Assembly (NCBI GenBank): GCA_900318375.1
Contig: ONKG01000010.1
Location: forward strand, 1-64,000
Reading direction: 5' to 3'
From: an uncultured Lachnospiraceae bacterium
GTDB taxonomy: Bacteria; Bacillota; Clostridia; Lachnospirales; Lachnospiraceae
Length of the DNA: 64,000 nt
Below the pieces are notes generated by a model. It was not told where the DNA came from, did not search any database, and was given only the letters and a program-made list of their open reading frames with translations. Positions 1 through 7,796 of this stretch are shown piece by piece (positions within the stretch are counted from its first letter, which is position 1; the number at the start of each line of letters is the position of its first letter). Made by a program: the position numbers and the translations under genes.

Positions 1-97
1 TACCGCTGCCAGCGAGGGTAGAGCGAGAGCGTGCCCAAGGCGTTTGTGCAACTTGACGAGACGGTGTTCCCTTAACCACCTTTTGACCTCAACATCA
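1..97. mobile_element. Right half of a MITE-like inverted-repeat element, cut by the window edge
   Basis: Positions about 22-97 match the right arm of the complete element at 6311-6488 almost base for base: the GCGAGAGCGTGCCCAAGG stretch, then GTTTGTGCAACTTGACGAGA, then ACCTTTTGACCTCAACATCA. One visible difference is CCCTTAACC here against CCCTCAACC there. The left arm would lie outside the window. It encodes nothing. Confidence 0.75.
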
Positions 98-204
98 TTC
101 TATGCCTGTTATACTAAATATACCTTACTACGGGACATTTCCGGAACTTGATTGTTATTTCCGTTTTTTCCGACTGAGCAAGATGGCAGCCCCGGTGATA
201 ATGG

Positions 205-1716
205 TTATTCTCCTGTCTGTTTGAGTGATCTGACGAAGGGACAGCCCCGCTCGTCCGCGTACAGTCTGTAGAAATAGCGCACGAGTCGGTCCGTGGACCG
301 GCTCGTTTTTACGTATTTAAACCAGGTGAAGGTGGGCAGGACATCTTCGCCTTCCGTGATCACAACGGTGTCACGGTCATTCAGTCTGGTGTAAGCGGGA
401 AGCTGGGTCGCGTTGCCGTTCAGGCGGGCGTATTTGAAATGCAGACCCAGGCTGGTGTGGATATGGAAGGCAAAATCGAGTACGGTCGCCCCTTTATCGA
501 TCATCATGGCTGTCCCGTCTTTACGGAAGACCTTGATTTTGGGCTTATAGGCGTCGCGGGGCTCGACCTCGTCGACGATTCCCTGAAAGAATGTGTCTTC
601 GTCAATCCTGCTGCCGGTCCTGTAGCGGTCATTCTCTTCCTCTGTCCGTATAAAGAGGCGGTAGAGGTTGTCCCGCTCATCCGCCAGCAGGAAATAGGTT
701 GAATCCTTGTGGGTGGTGCGTCTGTAATCAACGATGTAAAAACCCTCTCTGGAAAGGACCAGGTCAAAGTATTTGAAAAAGAGGTCATGGGGGCGGATGG
801 GAGTCCCCTCCTCCTCGAGATCATTGGAGACGGTCAGAAAGAGGTCATGGAAGGCAAAGGTTTCCTTGCTCAGGAGGCGGCGCATGTCCCCGATCCTGTC
901 CGCGGAGGCGGTTGCCTGGCGGAAAAGGCTGATCATTGTCCGGTCCGCGTGCTCAAAATTGATGATATGCCTGCGGTAGGGACCGAGTTCCTTTGTGTAA
1001 TTGTTGCGGAGAGGGTCAAAGATGCTCTCCAGCTTATCCAGAGCCTTTTCTGTTGTAAGGCGGTTTTCCGCATGGATTCTGCTGCAGGCTTCTTCCATCT
1101 GCGCAAGCTGAGCCGGATGTTCGATGCGGAAACACAGATCCTCGAGCCGCTCCACGAAGAAAAAAGCGCCGGCCTTTTTTGCCAGAGGAATCAGTACCTC
1201 GCGTGTATGCCGGGCTTTGAGCAGTCTTTTTTCTTCACTGAAGCAGGAGATTGTGGACAGGTTGTCGATCCTGTCCGCGATCTTTACATAGAGAGCCCGG
1301 GTGTTAACTTTGTTCAGGAACTTTGCGTCAGAAAGGATATCACGCTGTTTTTTCGTCAGCTTCCGGCCATCGTAGTCCCGGTCGCTGAGGGAGGTGACCG
1401 CGTCGACTGTCTTCGCGACCTCGCGGCTGAACATTTCCCTGATCTGGGGGAGGGTGACATCGCAGTCCTCCACCACATCGTGGAGGAGGGCCGCGATCAG
1501 GCATTGGTCATCGAAGCCGTGCTCCGCCAGCAGCCGGGCTGCCCGCAGGCAGTGGTTGATATAGGGCTCCCCTGACTTCCGGGTGACCCCGCCGTGCTTT
1601 TCGTTCGCAAAAGTGTAGGCGCGTCTGATTCCGTCCCGGTCAGAACCGGGATGTTTCATTGAAAAGATGTTGGTGAGATCATTGTAGCTGACCTCAAGCT
1701 TGTATGTGCTGGTCAT
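205..1716 (-). CDS. HD/TGS-domain RelA-SpoT-like protein (probable nucleotide hydrolase, synthetase domain not recognisable)
   Basis: A 503-residue protein. Residues 40-155 form an HD phosphohydrolase domain with the RSH signature LLHDVVED (about 77-84) and a second motif ADRIDN (about 147-152), which in SpoT-type enzymes build the Mn-dependent (p)ppGpp hydrolase site. Residues about 394-456 look like a TGS domain. The roughly 170 residues between lack the usual synthetase motifs (no GRxKxxYS, no YQSLHT), so synthesis of (p)ppGpp is not supported. The protein is shorter than full-length RelA/SpoT (about 730) and has no C-terminal ACT domain. Its ATG overlaps the stop of the upstream XRE gene (ATGA), indicating translational coupling. 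The HD assignment is firm; the substrate is inference. Confidence 0.8.
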   Translation of the reverse strand: MTSTYKLEVSYNDLTNIFSMKHPGSDRDGIRRAYTFANEKHGGVTRKSGEPYINHCLRAARLLAEHGFDDQCLIAALLHDVVEDCDVTLPQIREMFSREVAKTVDAVTSLSDRDYDGRKLTKKQRDILSDAKFLNKVNTRALYVKIADRIDNLSTISCFSEEKRLLKARHTREVLIPLAKKAGAFFFVERLEDLCFRIEHPAQLAQMEEACSRIHAENRLTTEKALDKLESIFDPLRNNYTKELGPYRRHIINFEHADRTMISLFRQATASADRIGDMRRLLSKETFAFHDLFLTVSNDLEEEGTPIRPHDLFFKYFDLVLSREGFYIVDYRRTTHKDSTYFLLADERDNLYRLFIRTEEENDRYRTGSRIDEDTFFQGIVDEVEPRDAYKPKIKVFRKDGTAMMIDKGATVLDFAFHIHTSLGLHFKYARLNGNATQLPAYTRLNDRDTVVITEGEDVLPTFTWFKYVKTSRSTDRLVRYFYRLYADERGCPFVRSLKQTGE

Positions 1717-2822
1717 TTTGACACCCCGGCAGATGCCGCGGACGACTTGATCAGATGATACCAGATGTCGTCATCCTCCTTGGAAATTTTGGCGTAGCGG
1801 AAGGCATTGCTGATGAGATTTCTGCGTACAGCTCTCTCGACTGTCGACTGGATCACTGCCTTTTTCTGATCCGGTGTAAAGGTGCTGCGTGCATCATCGT
1901 TGTCAATAAAAAGAACCCGGTGGATGCGGAGAACTTCCTCTACCTCTTCCCGGACATTCACGATGGGATAGCTGAGCAGGAGGGCGTTCTGGATGTCCTC
2001 AGGGGAGATACAGAGGCGATAGCGGCTGATCCCGAAAAACTGCAGGACAGGCATCCTTTCCCGTCCCTTGCTGATCGAGTTGATGGCGGCGATCCCGCCC
2101 AGATAGTTGTCCTTGTTGGACTCTATTCTGTGCAGGATGGCCAGGGCGCGGTCAGTGCCGGCGTGCCGCAGGTTGAGGAAAGCGTGTTCCTGTCCAATCT
2201 CAAAGTTTCCGTAATAAGCCATTCTGGAATAGCTGCTTTCCATCTTTTCCAGCACACTGACAGGTGCGTCCGAAGCCCGGAATTCCTGCATGAGGCTGTC
2301 TGCCTCCTCCTGTGTCGGGATCCCCAGTACAGCCGCGCAGCTGCAGCGGAGTCCTCCGACCGAGGAGGGCTCCTCATAGATATAGAGGATCCCGCGCAGC
2401 AGGGACATGGCAGTCGACAGGGTATCCCGGCCTTTGAACCTGGATGTGTCCAGGTAGTAGACGTAATAGAAGCCGCAGTATTTGCCGTATACCCTGCGAA
2501 GGGATTCCGTCAGAGAGTCTGTCAGGGAGTCCGAAGAGGTCTGGCGGGCGGATGCCGGGAAATGGATCGTTGAGGTCAGGAACTCATTGATGTCGATCCC
2601 GTAGAGTTTTCTGAGTTCGACGAAGAAGGTGGCCTGGGGAGCGCGTCTACCGGAGCAGTAGTCGTTCATGGTGGCTGTGGCGACCCCGAGCTGCTGGGCA
2701 AGCCGCTTCTGCGTGATCCCCATCTCTCTGATCAGGATCCTGAGATTGGCTGCAATGATAGCGCAGACCTCCTGATTGGCTTCAGTGGACATGGGCATAG
2801 AAGAATTTGAAGACATAGGCAT
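1713..2822 (-). CDS. XRE-family helix-turn-helix regulator with long C-terminal domain
   Basis: A 369-residue protein with an XRE-type DNA-binding domain at about residues 25-80 (GITQKRLAQQLGVATATMND, then a recognition-helix region ending GRRAP). The remaining 290 residues are of unknown function and may be a sensor. The start at 2822 follows an AAAGGAGGG site with ideal spacing; there are further ATG codons a few residues in. It is the first gene of a two-gene minus-strand operon and overlaps the HD/TGS gene by 4 bases, so it may regulate its own operon and report on a stress or nucleotide signal. That link is inference from context only. Confidence 0.8.
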   Translation of the reverse strand: MPMSSNSSMPMSTEANQEVCAIIAANLRILIREMGITQKRLAQQLGVATATMNDYCSGRRAPQATFFVELRKLYGIDINEFLTSTIHFPASARQTSSDSLTDSLTESLRRVYGKYCGFYYVYYLDTSRFKGRDTLSTAMSLLRGILYIYEEPSSVGGLRCSCAAVLGIPTQEEADSLMQEFRASDAPVSVLEKMESSYSRMAYYGNFEIGQEHAFLNLRHAGTDRALAILHRIESNKDNYLGGIAAINSISKGRERMPVLQFFGISRYRLCISPEDIQNALLLSYPIVNVREEVEEVLRIHRVLFIDNDDARSTFTPDQKKAVIQSTVERAVRRNLISNAFRYAKISKEDDDIWYHLIKSSAASAGVSK

Positions 2823-3573
2823 AGACGTTCCCTCCTTTCGTAAAAAGCGCCGGCAGGGACATCAGGACCGGTGATTCCGGCCTGTGTCCCTGTCTGGCAT
2901 GGCAGTTCCGTAATGCTTCCGTCCCGGTAAAATGATGGCAGGCAATGTGCTGCATCATTTTTACAGGGTGCCCCTCTTGCGAGCGGCATGGCCGGAAAGG
3001 GTATCTGAGAAGAGATGCCGGAATTATAACACAGTATGAAGAAATAAAAAACAGTAAATTTTGCCGATTCTGTAGGAAATTTCCGAATTCTATTACAATA
3101 TATTGGAAATATTAATTCGGCATACGCCGTTTTCGCTATTATATCTGGTCTGAAATACAGTATTTTCGTTCGAAAATACAGATTATAACAATTTTCATTT
3201 CGAGATATCGCATGTCATGCGCTTTCCGCATTTGCCGCAAAACCATCCGCCTTGCTTGTCAGACTGCATGAAAAAATGCCGATCCATTAAAAATCATTTC
3301 CCTCTTAATAGATGAGAATAATAGATGAGAAGCTTCCGAACATACAAGTAAATATCAAGTTAAGTGCAGACGAAAACCTGATATTTTTTGAAAATTTTTC
3401 AAAAAAACGTAAAAAAAGCGTAACTTCCCTTTCGCCTGTTGCGAGAATAGTATTACCCGCGCGGCTTCCGCGGGGTTATTCGTGAGCGAAAGGAGGGAAG
3501 ACAAAACTTTTGAGCAGTTAAAACCAGATGATTCACAACAAGGGGAAATGATCCCGGAAGGAGGATTGCTCGA
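2823..3573. other. 750 bp intergenic region, divergent promoters
   Basis: AT-rich spacer between the minus-strand XRE operon and the plus-strand leucine-rich repeat gene. It holds the leader of the XRE gene, a short perfect hairpin near 3152-3171 (GTATTTTCG/CGAAAATAC) and a large hairpin at 3424-3500. No coding frame was recognised. Confidence 0.6.
3424..3500 (+). promoter_or_regulatory. Large hairpin in the leader of the leucine-rich repeat gene
   Basis: The outer arms CTTCCCTTTCGC and GCGAAAGGAGGGAAG pair with a short bulge; the inner arms ATTACCCGCG and CGCGGGGTTAT pair around CGGCTTC. It ends about 73 bases before the start codon at 3574 and has no T-run, so it may be a leader RNA structure rather than a terminator. 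Confidence 0.4.
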
Positions 3574-5058
3574 ATGATGCACGACGGAAATGACAAAATG
3601 AACAGCATGGAAACAGAAATGATGGCAAATGCGGAATCAGAAAAAGACTTAGCTGCATGCCGCGGGGTCCTGAGCAGTCAGGAGGCTCTGACCTGGTGTC
3701 TGAACAGGGACGGGCTGCTCGAAATCTCGGGTCTGGGCAAGATTCCGGATTTTTCCTGCGGCAGGAACCCTGCTCCTCCCTGGGAGGAAAAAAAGGACCT
3801 GATCCGGGAGCTTGTGATCCGGGAAGGGGTCGATGAGATCGGGATCCGGGCATTTGCGGGCTGCCGGAATCTGGAAAAAGCGGATCTGCCTGAGACACTG
3901 TGCCGCATCGACGCATACGCCTTTATGGACTGTACACGCCTGGAAGAGGTCCTGATCCCGGAAGGTGTCCGCCTCTGTCATATTTATGAGCAGATTGACG
4001 ACAGCGCGGACGCAGAGCTTCTGCGTTTCGGCATCAACGCTTTTTACAGAACACCCTGGGCACTGACAAGATGGGGAAAATATTACATCCGCAGCGGCGT
4101 TCTCTATGCTCTGTTTACGGATGAGGAAAACGCGGAACTGCCTTCCAATGTGCATACGATCAGCAAGTTCGCATTTGCCGGTACAAATGCGCGGACTGTC
4201 CGCATCCCGGATTCGGTCACTGCGATCGGCGACTATGCCTTTACTTCTTCCCGTCTGCGTTTTCTTGCTGTCCCGGACTCGGTCTCCGCAGACAAGATCG
4301 GCAGCTTTGCATTTACAGGAACCGAACTCAGCAGCGTCTCCTTTCCCGGCAGATGGGGAAAGGTCAGGCGGGCTCTGATCGATCAGCTGCTTAACCGTGA
4401 GACCGCCCGGGATCCGGACGAACTGATCAGACTTCCCAGTTTCTTTGAAATTGGTCTGGCTGCAGACAGAAAATATGGACCCTTCAAAAAGATCACGATC
4501 CGGGAGCGGAGGCCGAAATCGGCAGGAAGACCGGACACCGGCACAACAAAGTGTATCTACGGAGTGCGTGCATTGTATCCGGGAGTCCCCCTTCAGCGGA
4601 AGATCCAGCGGGGAAGTGTACTGATTGGGATTATTTATGATGACATCCGGATTCAGCATGTAGTGACCTGTTCCTGGAATCGGGATGAGAAATGCCCCGA
4701 GAATTTCCGTCTCTATCCCTGTATTGACCCGGAAAACGGTACGATTTCAGCCTGGAGCGACTGCCGGTACGGAGTGGATGACAACAGTATCAACTGGTAT
4801 TATGTGTGCGTTACCGGGACAAGCGAAGACGGAGCTGCTGTCCGGGCAGCTTTCAAAGACTGTCATGAGGAGTGGTTCTGGTCCAACGGAGAAGGCTTCT
4901 ACAGCAATCGCTATTATGGCGGAAACCTGGAAATTGACCTTCTTGAGCTCTGGATCAGGCAGCATCCCGAGGTGCGCATTCTTTCCTCAAAAGAATGGGG
5001 GGAGAACAACAGGTCCGGAGAGGTTTTTTACATGCCCCCGGGGCCGGAAGCAGGGTGA
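3574..5058 (+). CDS. Leucine-rich repeat (BspA/LRR_5-type) protein
   Basis: A 494-residue protein with several LRR_5 repeats between about residues 85 and 260, recognisable by the pattern IGIRAFAGCRNLEKADLPETL, IDAYAFMDCTRLEEVLIPEGV and ISKFAFAGTNARTVRIPDSV. Such repeats form a solenoid used in binding and are common in clostridial surface or intracellular proteins. No signal peptide or membrane segment is seen, so a cytoplasmic location is likely. The C-terminal 230 residues are a separate, Trp/Tyr-rich region of unknown function. The start at 3574 has AAGGAGG nine bases upstream. It converges with the thymidine kinase gene, leaving 33 bases between stops. Binding partner unknown. Confidence 0.8.
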   Translation: MMHDGNDKMNSMETEMMANAESEKDLAACRGVLSSQEALTWCLNRDGLLEISGLGKIPDFSCGRNPAPPWEEKKDLIRELVIREGVDEIGIRAFAGCRNLEKADLPETLCRIDAYAFMDCTRLEEVLIPEGVRLCHIYEQIDDSADAELLRFGINAFYRTPWALTRWGKYYIRSGVLYALFTDEENAELPSNVHTISKFAFAGTNARTVRIPDSVTAIGDYAFTSSRLRFLAVPDSVSADKIGSFAFTGTELSSVSFPGRWGKVRRALIDQLLNRETARDPDELIRLPSFFEIGLAADRKYGPFKKITIRERRPKSAGRPDTGTTKCIYGVRALYPGVPLQRKIQRGSVLIGIIYDDIRIQHVVTCSWNRDEKCPENFRLYPCIDPENGTISAWSDCRYGVDDNSINWYYVCVTGTSEDGAAVRAAFKDCHEEWFWSNGEGFYSNRYYGGNLEIDLLELWIRQHPEVRILSSKEWGENNRSGEVFYMPPGPEAG

Positions 5059-5091
5059 TCTGCTGATCTGCCTGCGGCCTGATCTCTCCGC

Positions 5092-5682
5092 TCATTTTCT
5101 GATCCGGCCTTCCTTGAAGTGCTTCCGGCACAGGGAGACGTAGGCCTCGTTGCCGCCGAGCATGATCTGCTCACCGGTCCGCACTACCTGCCCGTTCTTA
5201 ATACGGGTATTGTAGTGCGCCCGTCTCCCGCACCAGCATACGGTGGGAACTTCCTCGATCACATCTGCAATTTCCATGAGTCTTTTCGATCCCTCAAAGA
5301 GATGGCCGGTAAAGTCCGTCCTTAATCCATAGCACAATACAGGGATTTCGAAGTCATCCACAATGTCCGACAGACGATCAACCTCAGATGCTGTAAGAAA
5401 CTGTGCTTCGTCAACTATTACTGCGGCGTAGTTTTTATTTTTGAGATTGGTGTATGCCGTGCTCCCGGGTTTGTCTATAGCCTCCAGAAATTCATCCACG
5501 TAGAGGCAGGGTTCCTCCAGGCCGATTCTTGACCGGATGACTCTCTCACCATCCCGGCTGTCTGTCCTTGGTTTCAGCAGTACAGGGATCTGCTCCTTCT
5601 CTATATAGTTGTACCTGACCATTAACACATTTGCGGTTTTCGATGAGCCCATGGCTCCATATCTGAAGTATAGTTTTGCCAT
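5092..5682 (-). CDS. tdk: Thymidine kinase
   Basis: A 196-residue protein of usual length for type II thymidine kinase, which phosphorylates thymidine to dTMP with ATP in the salvage pathway. Residues 8-16 (YGAMGSSKT) are the P-loop; the Walker B-like motif VDEAQFL lies near residue 90; Cys residues in CWCGRRAHYN and near the C-terminus (SLCRKH) fit the structural zinc site. The ORF starts at the conserved MAKLYFRYG. No strong Shine-Dalgarno site is visible before the ATG, and the upstream sequence is a decayed gene fragment, so expression may rely on a weak site. Family assignment is secure. Confidence 0.92.
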   Translation of the reverse strand: MAKLYFRYGAMGSSKTANVLMVRYNYIEKEQIPVLLKPRTDSRDGERVIRSRIGLEEPCLYVDEFLEAIDKPGSTAYTNLKNKNYAAVIVDEAQFLTASEVDRLSDIVDDFEIPVLCYGLRTDFTGHLFEGSKRLMEIADVIEEVPTVCWCGRRAHYNTRIKNGQVVRTGEQIMLGGNEAYVSLCRKHFKEGRIRK

Positions 5683-5744
5683 ATTTGCACCATTTCGTTT
5701 TGTGAGGGTGTTGCTTCCATTTTTTTATCGCGCTGTTCCGGGGT

Positions 5745-5913
5745 TTAGTGTTCCAATATAAAATCGACGATTTCTTTCAATGTGTCATCGCTGTAGTGAA
5801 GGCCGTCCTCGTTAAAGCCTGTTTTGCCTTGCAGAGCAGCCCGTTACTCGCGGGCCTGCCATCATCAGGCTGAAGATGATTAATATCACAGGATACTTTT
5901 TTTCATGGCTCAT
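5745..5913 (-). pseudogene. Remnant of a lipoprotein gene with an SGNH/GDSL-like C-terminal tail
   Basis: Reading the minus strand from ATG 5913 gives a short ORF with a lipoprotein-like signal segment: KKYPVILIIFSLMMAG followed by the lipobox-like VTGC, then a stop. A well-placed GGAGG precedes a second ATG at 5906, but that frame stops after six codons unless the run of seven A is altered. In a neighbouring frame the downstream bases encode GFNEDGLHYSDDTLKEIVDF and a stop at 5745, which resembles the end of SGNH hydrolases (DGxHYS). I infer a gene that lost its middle and its frame. The SGNH reading is tentative. Confidence 0.5.
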
Positions 5914-6077
5914 TCCTCCGTCTCGTCCCATTTCTTTTTCCGGGGGGCATTTTTCTTTTTGTCAAATACGGTGCCGGGAGCAGGGACGGGAATACGCTTC
6001 AGCCGGTTGATTCTGTCCTGTTCCTTTTTGGAGAGCTTGCGGAACTCCTTCTCCGCGTCTTTCTTGAGTTTATTCAT
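5910..6077 (-). CDS. Small Lys/Arg-rich hypothetical protein
   Basis: A 55-residue basic protein starting MNKLKKDAEKEFRKLS and ending WDETEE. A longer frame begins at 6119, but 6077 is preferred because the ATG overlaps the stop of the truncated upstream frame (ATGAATAA), a coupled arrangement. Its own stop overlaps the ATG of the lipoprotein remnant (ATGA). These tight overlaps suggest a former three-gene operon of which this may be the only intact member. No family was recognised; the composition suggests a helical, possibly nucleic-acid-binding protein, which is a guess. Confidence 0.45.
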   Translation of the reverse strand: MNKLKKDAEKEFRKLSKKEQDRINRLKRIPVPAPGTVFDKKKNAPRKKKWDETEE

Positions 6078-6310
6078 TTTTACATTTTCCTTCCGGTCTC
6101 TGAACGGCTGTCGTTTCAAATGCTTTTTGCCGGTTTTCTTCTTTCCATGAGTTGATGATATTTCCCTTTTCCTGATTTGTAAACTGGAATTTGCGCGTTA
6201 GCAATGAGCCATGCACAGACAGGTCGTCGAATGCCGTGAGCTCGCTCGCAAGCGGCTGTCCGTCATGTTTCCCTTCTGCAGTTTTCTTTATAGTTGTGTT
6301 ATGATAGAGA
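6070..6310 (-). pseudogene. 5'-truncated coding frame ending at the MITE-like element
   Basis: An open minus-strand frame of about 80 codons runs from the left end of the inverted-repeat element to a stop at 6070, with protein-like composition (for example GQPLASELTAFDDLSVHG and KFQFTNQEKGNIINSWKEE). No start codon or Shine-Dalgarno site fits, because the frame is cut by the element at 6311; only about 55 bases separate the element from the next plus-strand gene, so the 5' end is lost. The stop overlaps the start of the next small gene. Function not recognised. Confidence 0.45.
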
Positions 6311-6488
6311 TGATGTTAAGGTCAAAAGGTATCCAATGGCTCTGAGTCTCGTCAAGTTGCACAAACAGCCGAAGGGCCTTGGCGAGCGGCCGGTACTTGG
6401 CCGCTGATTTTTAGCGAGAGCGTGCCCAAGGCGTTTGTGCAACTTGACGAGACGGTGTTCCCTCAACCACCTTTTGACCTCAACATCA
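6311..6488. mobile_element. MITE-like palindromic element with 6 bp target duplication
   Basis: Terminal inverted repeats TGATGTTAAGGTCAAAAGGT (6311-6330) and ACCTTTTGACCTCAACATCA (6469-6488) match at 19 of 20 positions. A second inner pair, TCTCGTCAAGTTGCACAAAC and GTTTGTGCAACTTGACGAGA, is perfect. TAGAGA lies directly outside both ends. The 178 bp element has no ORF and so could only be moved by a transposase elsewhere. Related right ends occur at 1-97 and 52139-52188. Confidence 0.75.
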
Positions 6489-6543
6489 TAGAGATGATGA
6501 GAATAAACTGAAGTGTATTTTTTATGGATGGAAAGGAAATACT

Positions 6544-7635
6544 ATGGAAAAATATACTGATTTGGAACAAGCGATTCAGGACCCGTCACTTGTCATAATA
6601 ACCGATCAAATAACTACTCAAACCGAACTCAACCAGGTTTTTGTCAAATATAAAACGCTTCCGAGAAAGCAGAGGCGATTCTCCAACTATTACTCCAATG
6701 AATTTTTAGGTCATGACGTACCGGAAATGTATGTCCTTGTAAGAGATAAACTGATCGCTGAAGCCAACATCTTTGAAGATCTGCAGCTGCCGAATGAAAA
6801 ATATGTGCATACGGAACCGGATCTGTACTACAAGGAGGAAAGCTTCAATTCTGGCAATACCAATATATGTTTCATCCTCGGCCATTCGGGGAGCGGAAAA
6901 TCCAGGATGGCAAGAACTCTTGAAGGAGACGAGATAGACCATATCGAGCTTGACGACCTGCTTCTTGCCAGGGACCATTTCACGATGGATGAGCTGAAGG
7001 GCTATTCTGATATGTTCTACAGTTTCTTTGCCGGTGAGGGGGCAAAATACTATATCGGCCTTGAGGAGAGAAACAGCATTCCGAAAGAAGAATATGAAGA
7101 TAGGGTATTTGTAGACTTTGTCAAGTTTGCGATGGAGTATTCAAAACAGCACAGAGAAAAGAAATATATCGTAGAAGGAATCTGGATCTATCTCTATTTC
7201 GAAGACCCTTCCGTATTTGATGATTACGCCGTATTCATCAAGGGAACGTCTTTCCTTAAATCCAAAATCCGTGCTATGAAGAGGGAAATGCAGAGAGATA
7301 AGGAAACACTGCAGGAAAGAAAGCAGATGTTCGGAAGAGAAACCAGAAACTATTTTCTTGATGAGGATAAGATCGATATCTATCGTAACTACTTTGGCGA
7401 TAAGCCCGATACAATTTTCAGAGAAGAAACAGATGAAGCCGCAAAAAAGCGTGAAGAGGTGATAAACGAGCTGAAAAGCATTGACAAATATTTCGTAAAC
7501 AATGACATAGACGCAATCAATGAGATCATGAAAAAAGCAGAAGCAGATACTGAATTATCCAAATGGAATAAGCTGAGGATAATCACTGAATGCAAATCAG
7601 CCTTGTTCGATCTTCATGTAAAAGTACCGCTGTAA
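6544..7635 (+). CDS. P-loop NTPase / kinase-like protein
   Basis: A 363-residue protein with a clear Walker A motif GHSGSGKS at residues 113-120, followed by IELDDLLL (about 133-140), a layout seen in small kinases and zeta-toxin-like phosphotransferases. About 110 N-terminal residues and a charged helical C-terminus flank the P-loop core. No membrane segment. The gene is clearly richer in A and T than its neighbours and starts 55 bases right of a MITE-like element, both suggesting horizontal acquisition. The start at 6544 has AAAGGA upstream. It may be a toxin, a nucleotide/sugar kinase or an island gene; no antitoxin-like partner is adjacent. Confidence 0.6.
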   Translation: MEKYTDLEQAIQDPSLVIITDQITTQTELNQVFVKYKTLPRKQRRFSNYYSNEFLGHDVPEMYVLVRDKLIAEANIFEDLQLPNEKYVHTEPDLYYKEESFNSGNTNICFILGHSGSGKSRMARTLEGDEIDHIELDDLLLARDHFTMDELKGYSDMFYSFFAGEGAKYYIGLEERNSIPKEEYEDRVFVDFVKFAMEYSKQHREKKYIVEGIWIYLYFEDPSVFDDYAVFIKGTSFLKSKIRAMKREMQRDKETLQERKQMFGRETRNYFLDEDKIDIYRNYFGDKPDTIFREETDEAAKKREEVINELKSIDKYFVNNDIDAINEIMKKAEADTELSKWNKLRIITECKSALFDLHVKVPL

Positions 7636-7687
7636 ATCAAACCGGAACAGACAGAAGAAAAAAGTATATGCAGCACTCTGACAATTA

Positions 7688-7718
7688 CCAAAGCCCCGCG
7701 GAAAACGCAGGGCTTTGG
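7688..7718 (+). terminator. Hairpin downstream of the P-loop gene
   Basis: CCAAAGCCC and GGGCTTTGG pair, with GCG/CGC inside and a GAAAA loop. There is only a weak T-rich tail, so termination is likely but not certain. Confidence 0.5.
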
Positions 7719-7796
7719 CAGTTGTTACAGAGCAATCTGTTTGATGACGCAGCGTTTAGGCTTACTTGAAAAGCACTTGTAAAGGAGTGAGTTGAA

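Noticed and set aside
205..1716. Full bifunctional RelA/SpoT (relA or spoT)
   Set aside because: The synthetase motifs and the ACT domain are missing, so a gene symbol was not given.
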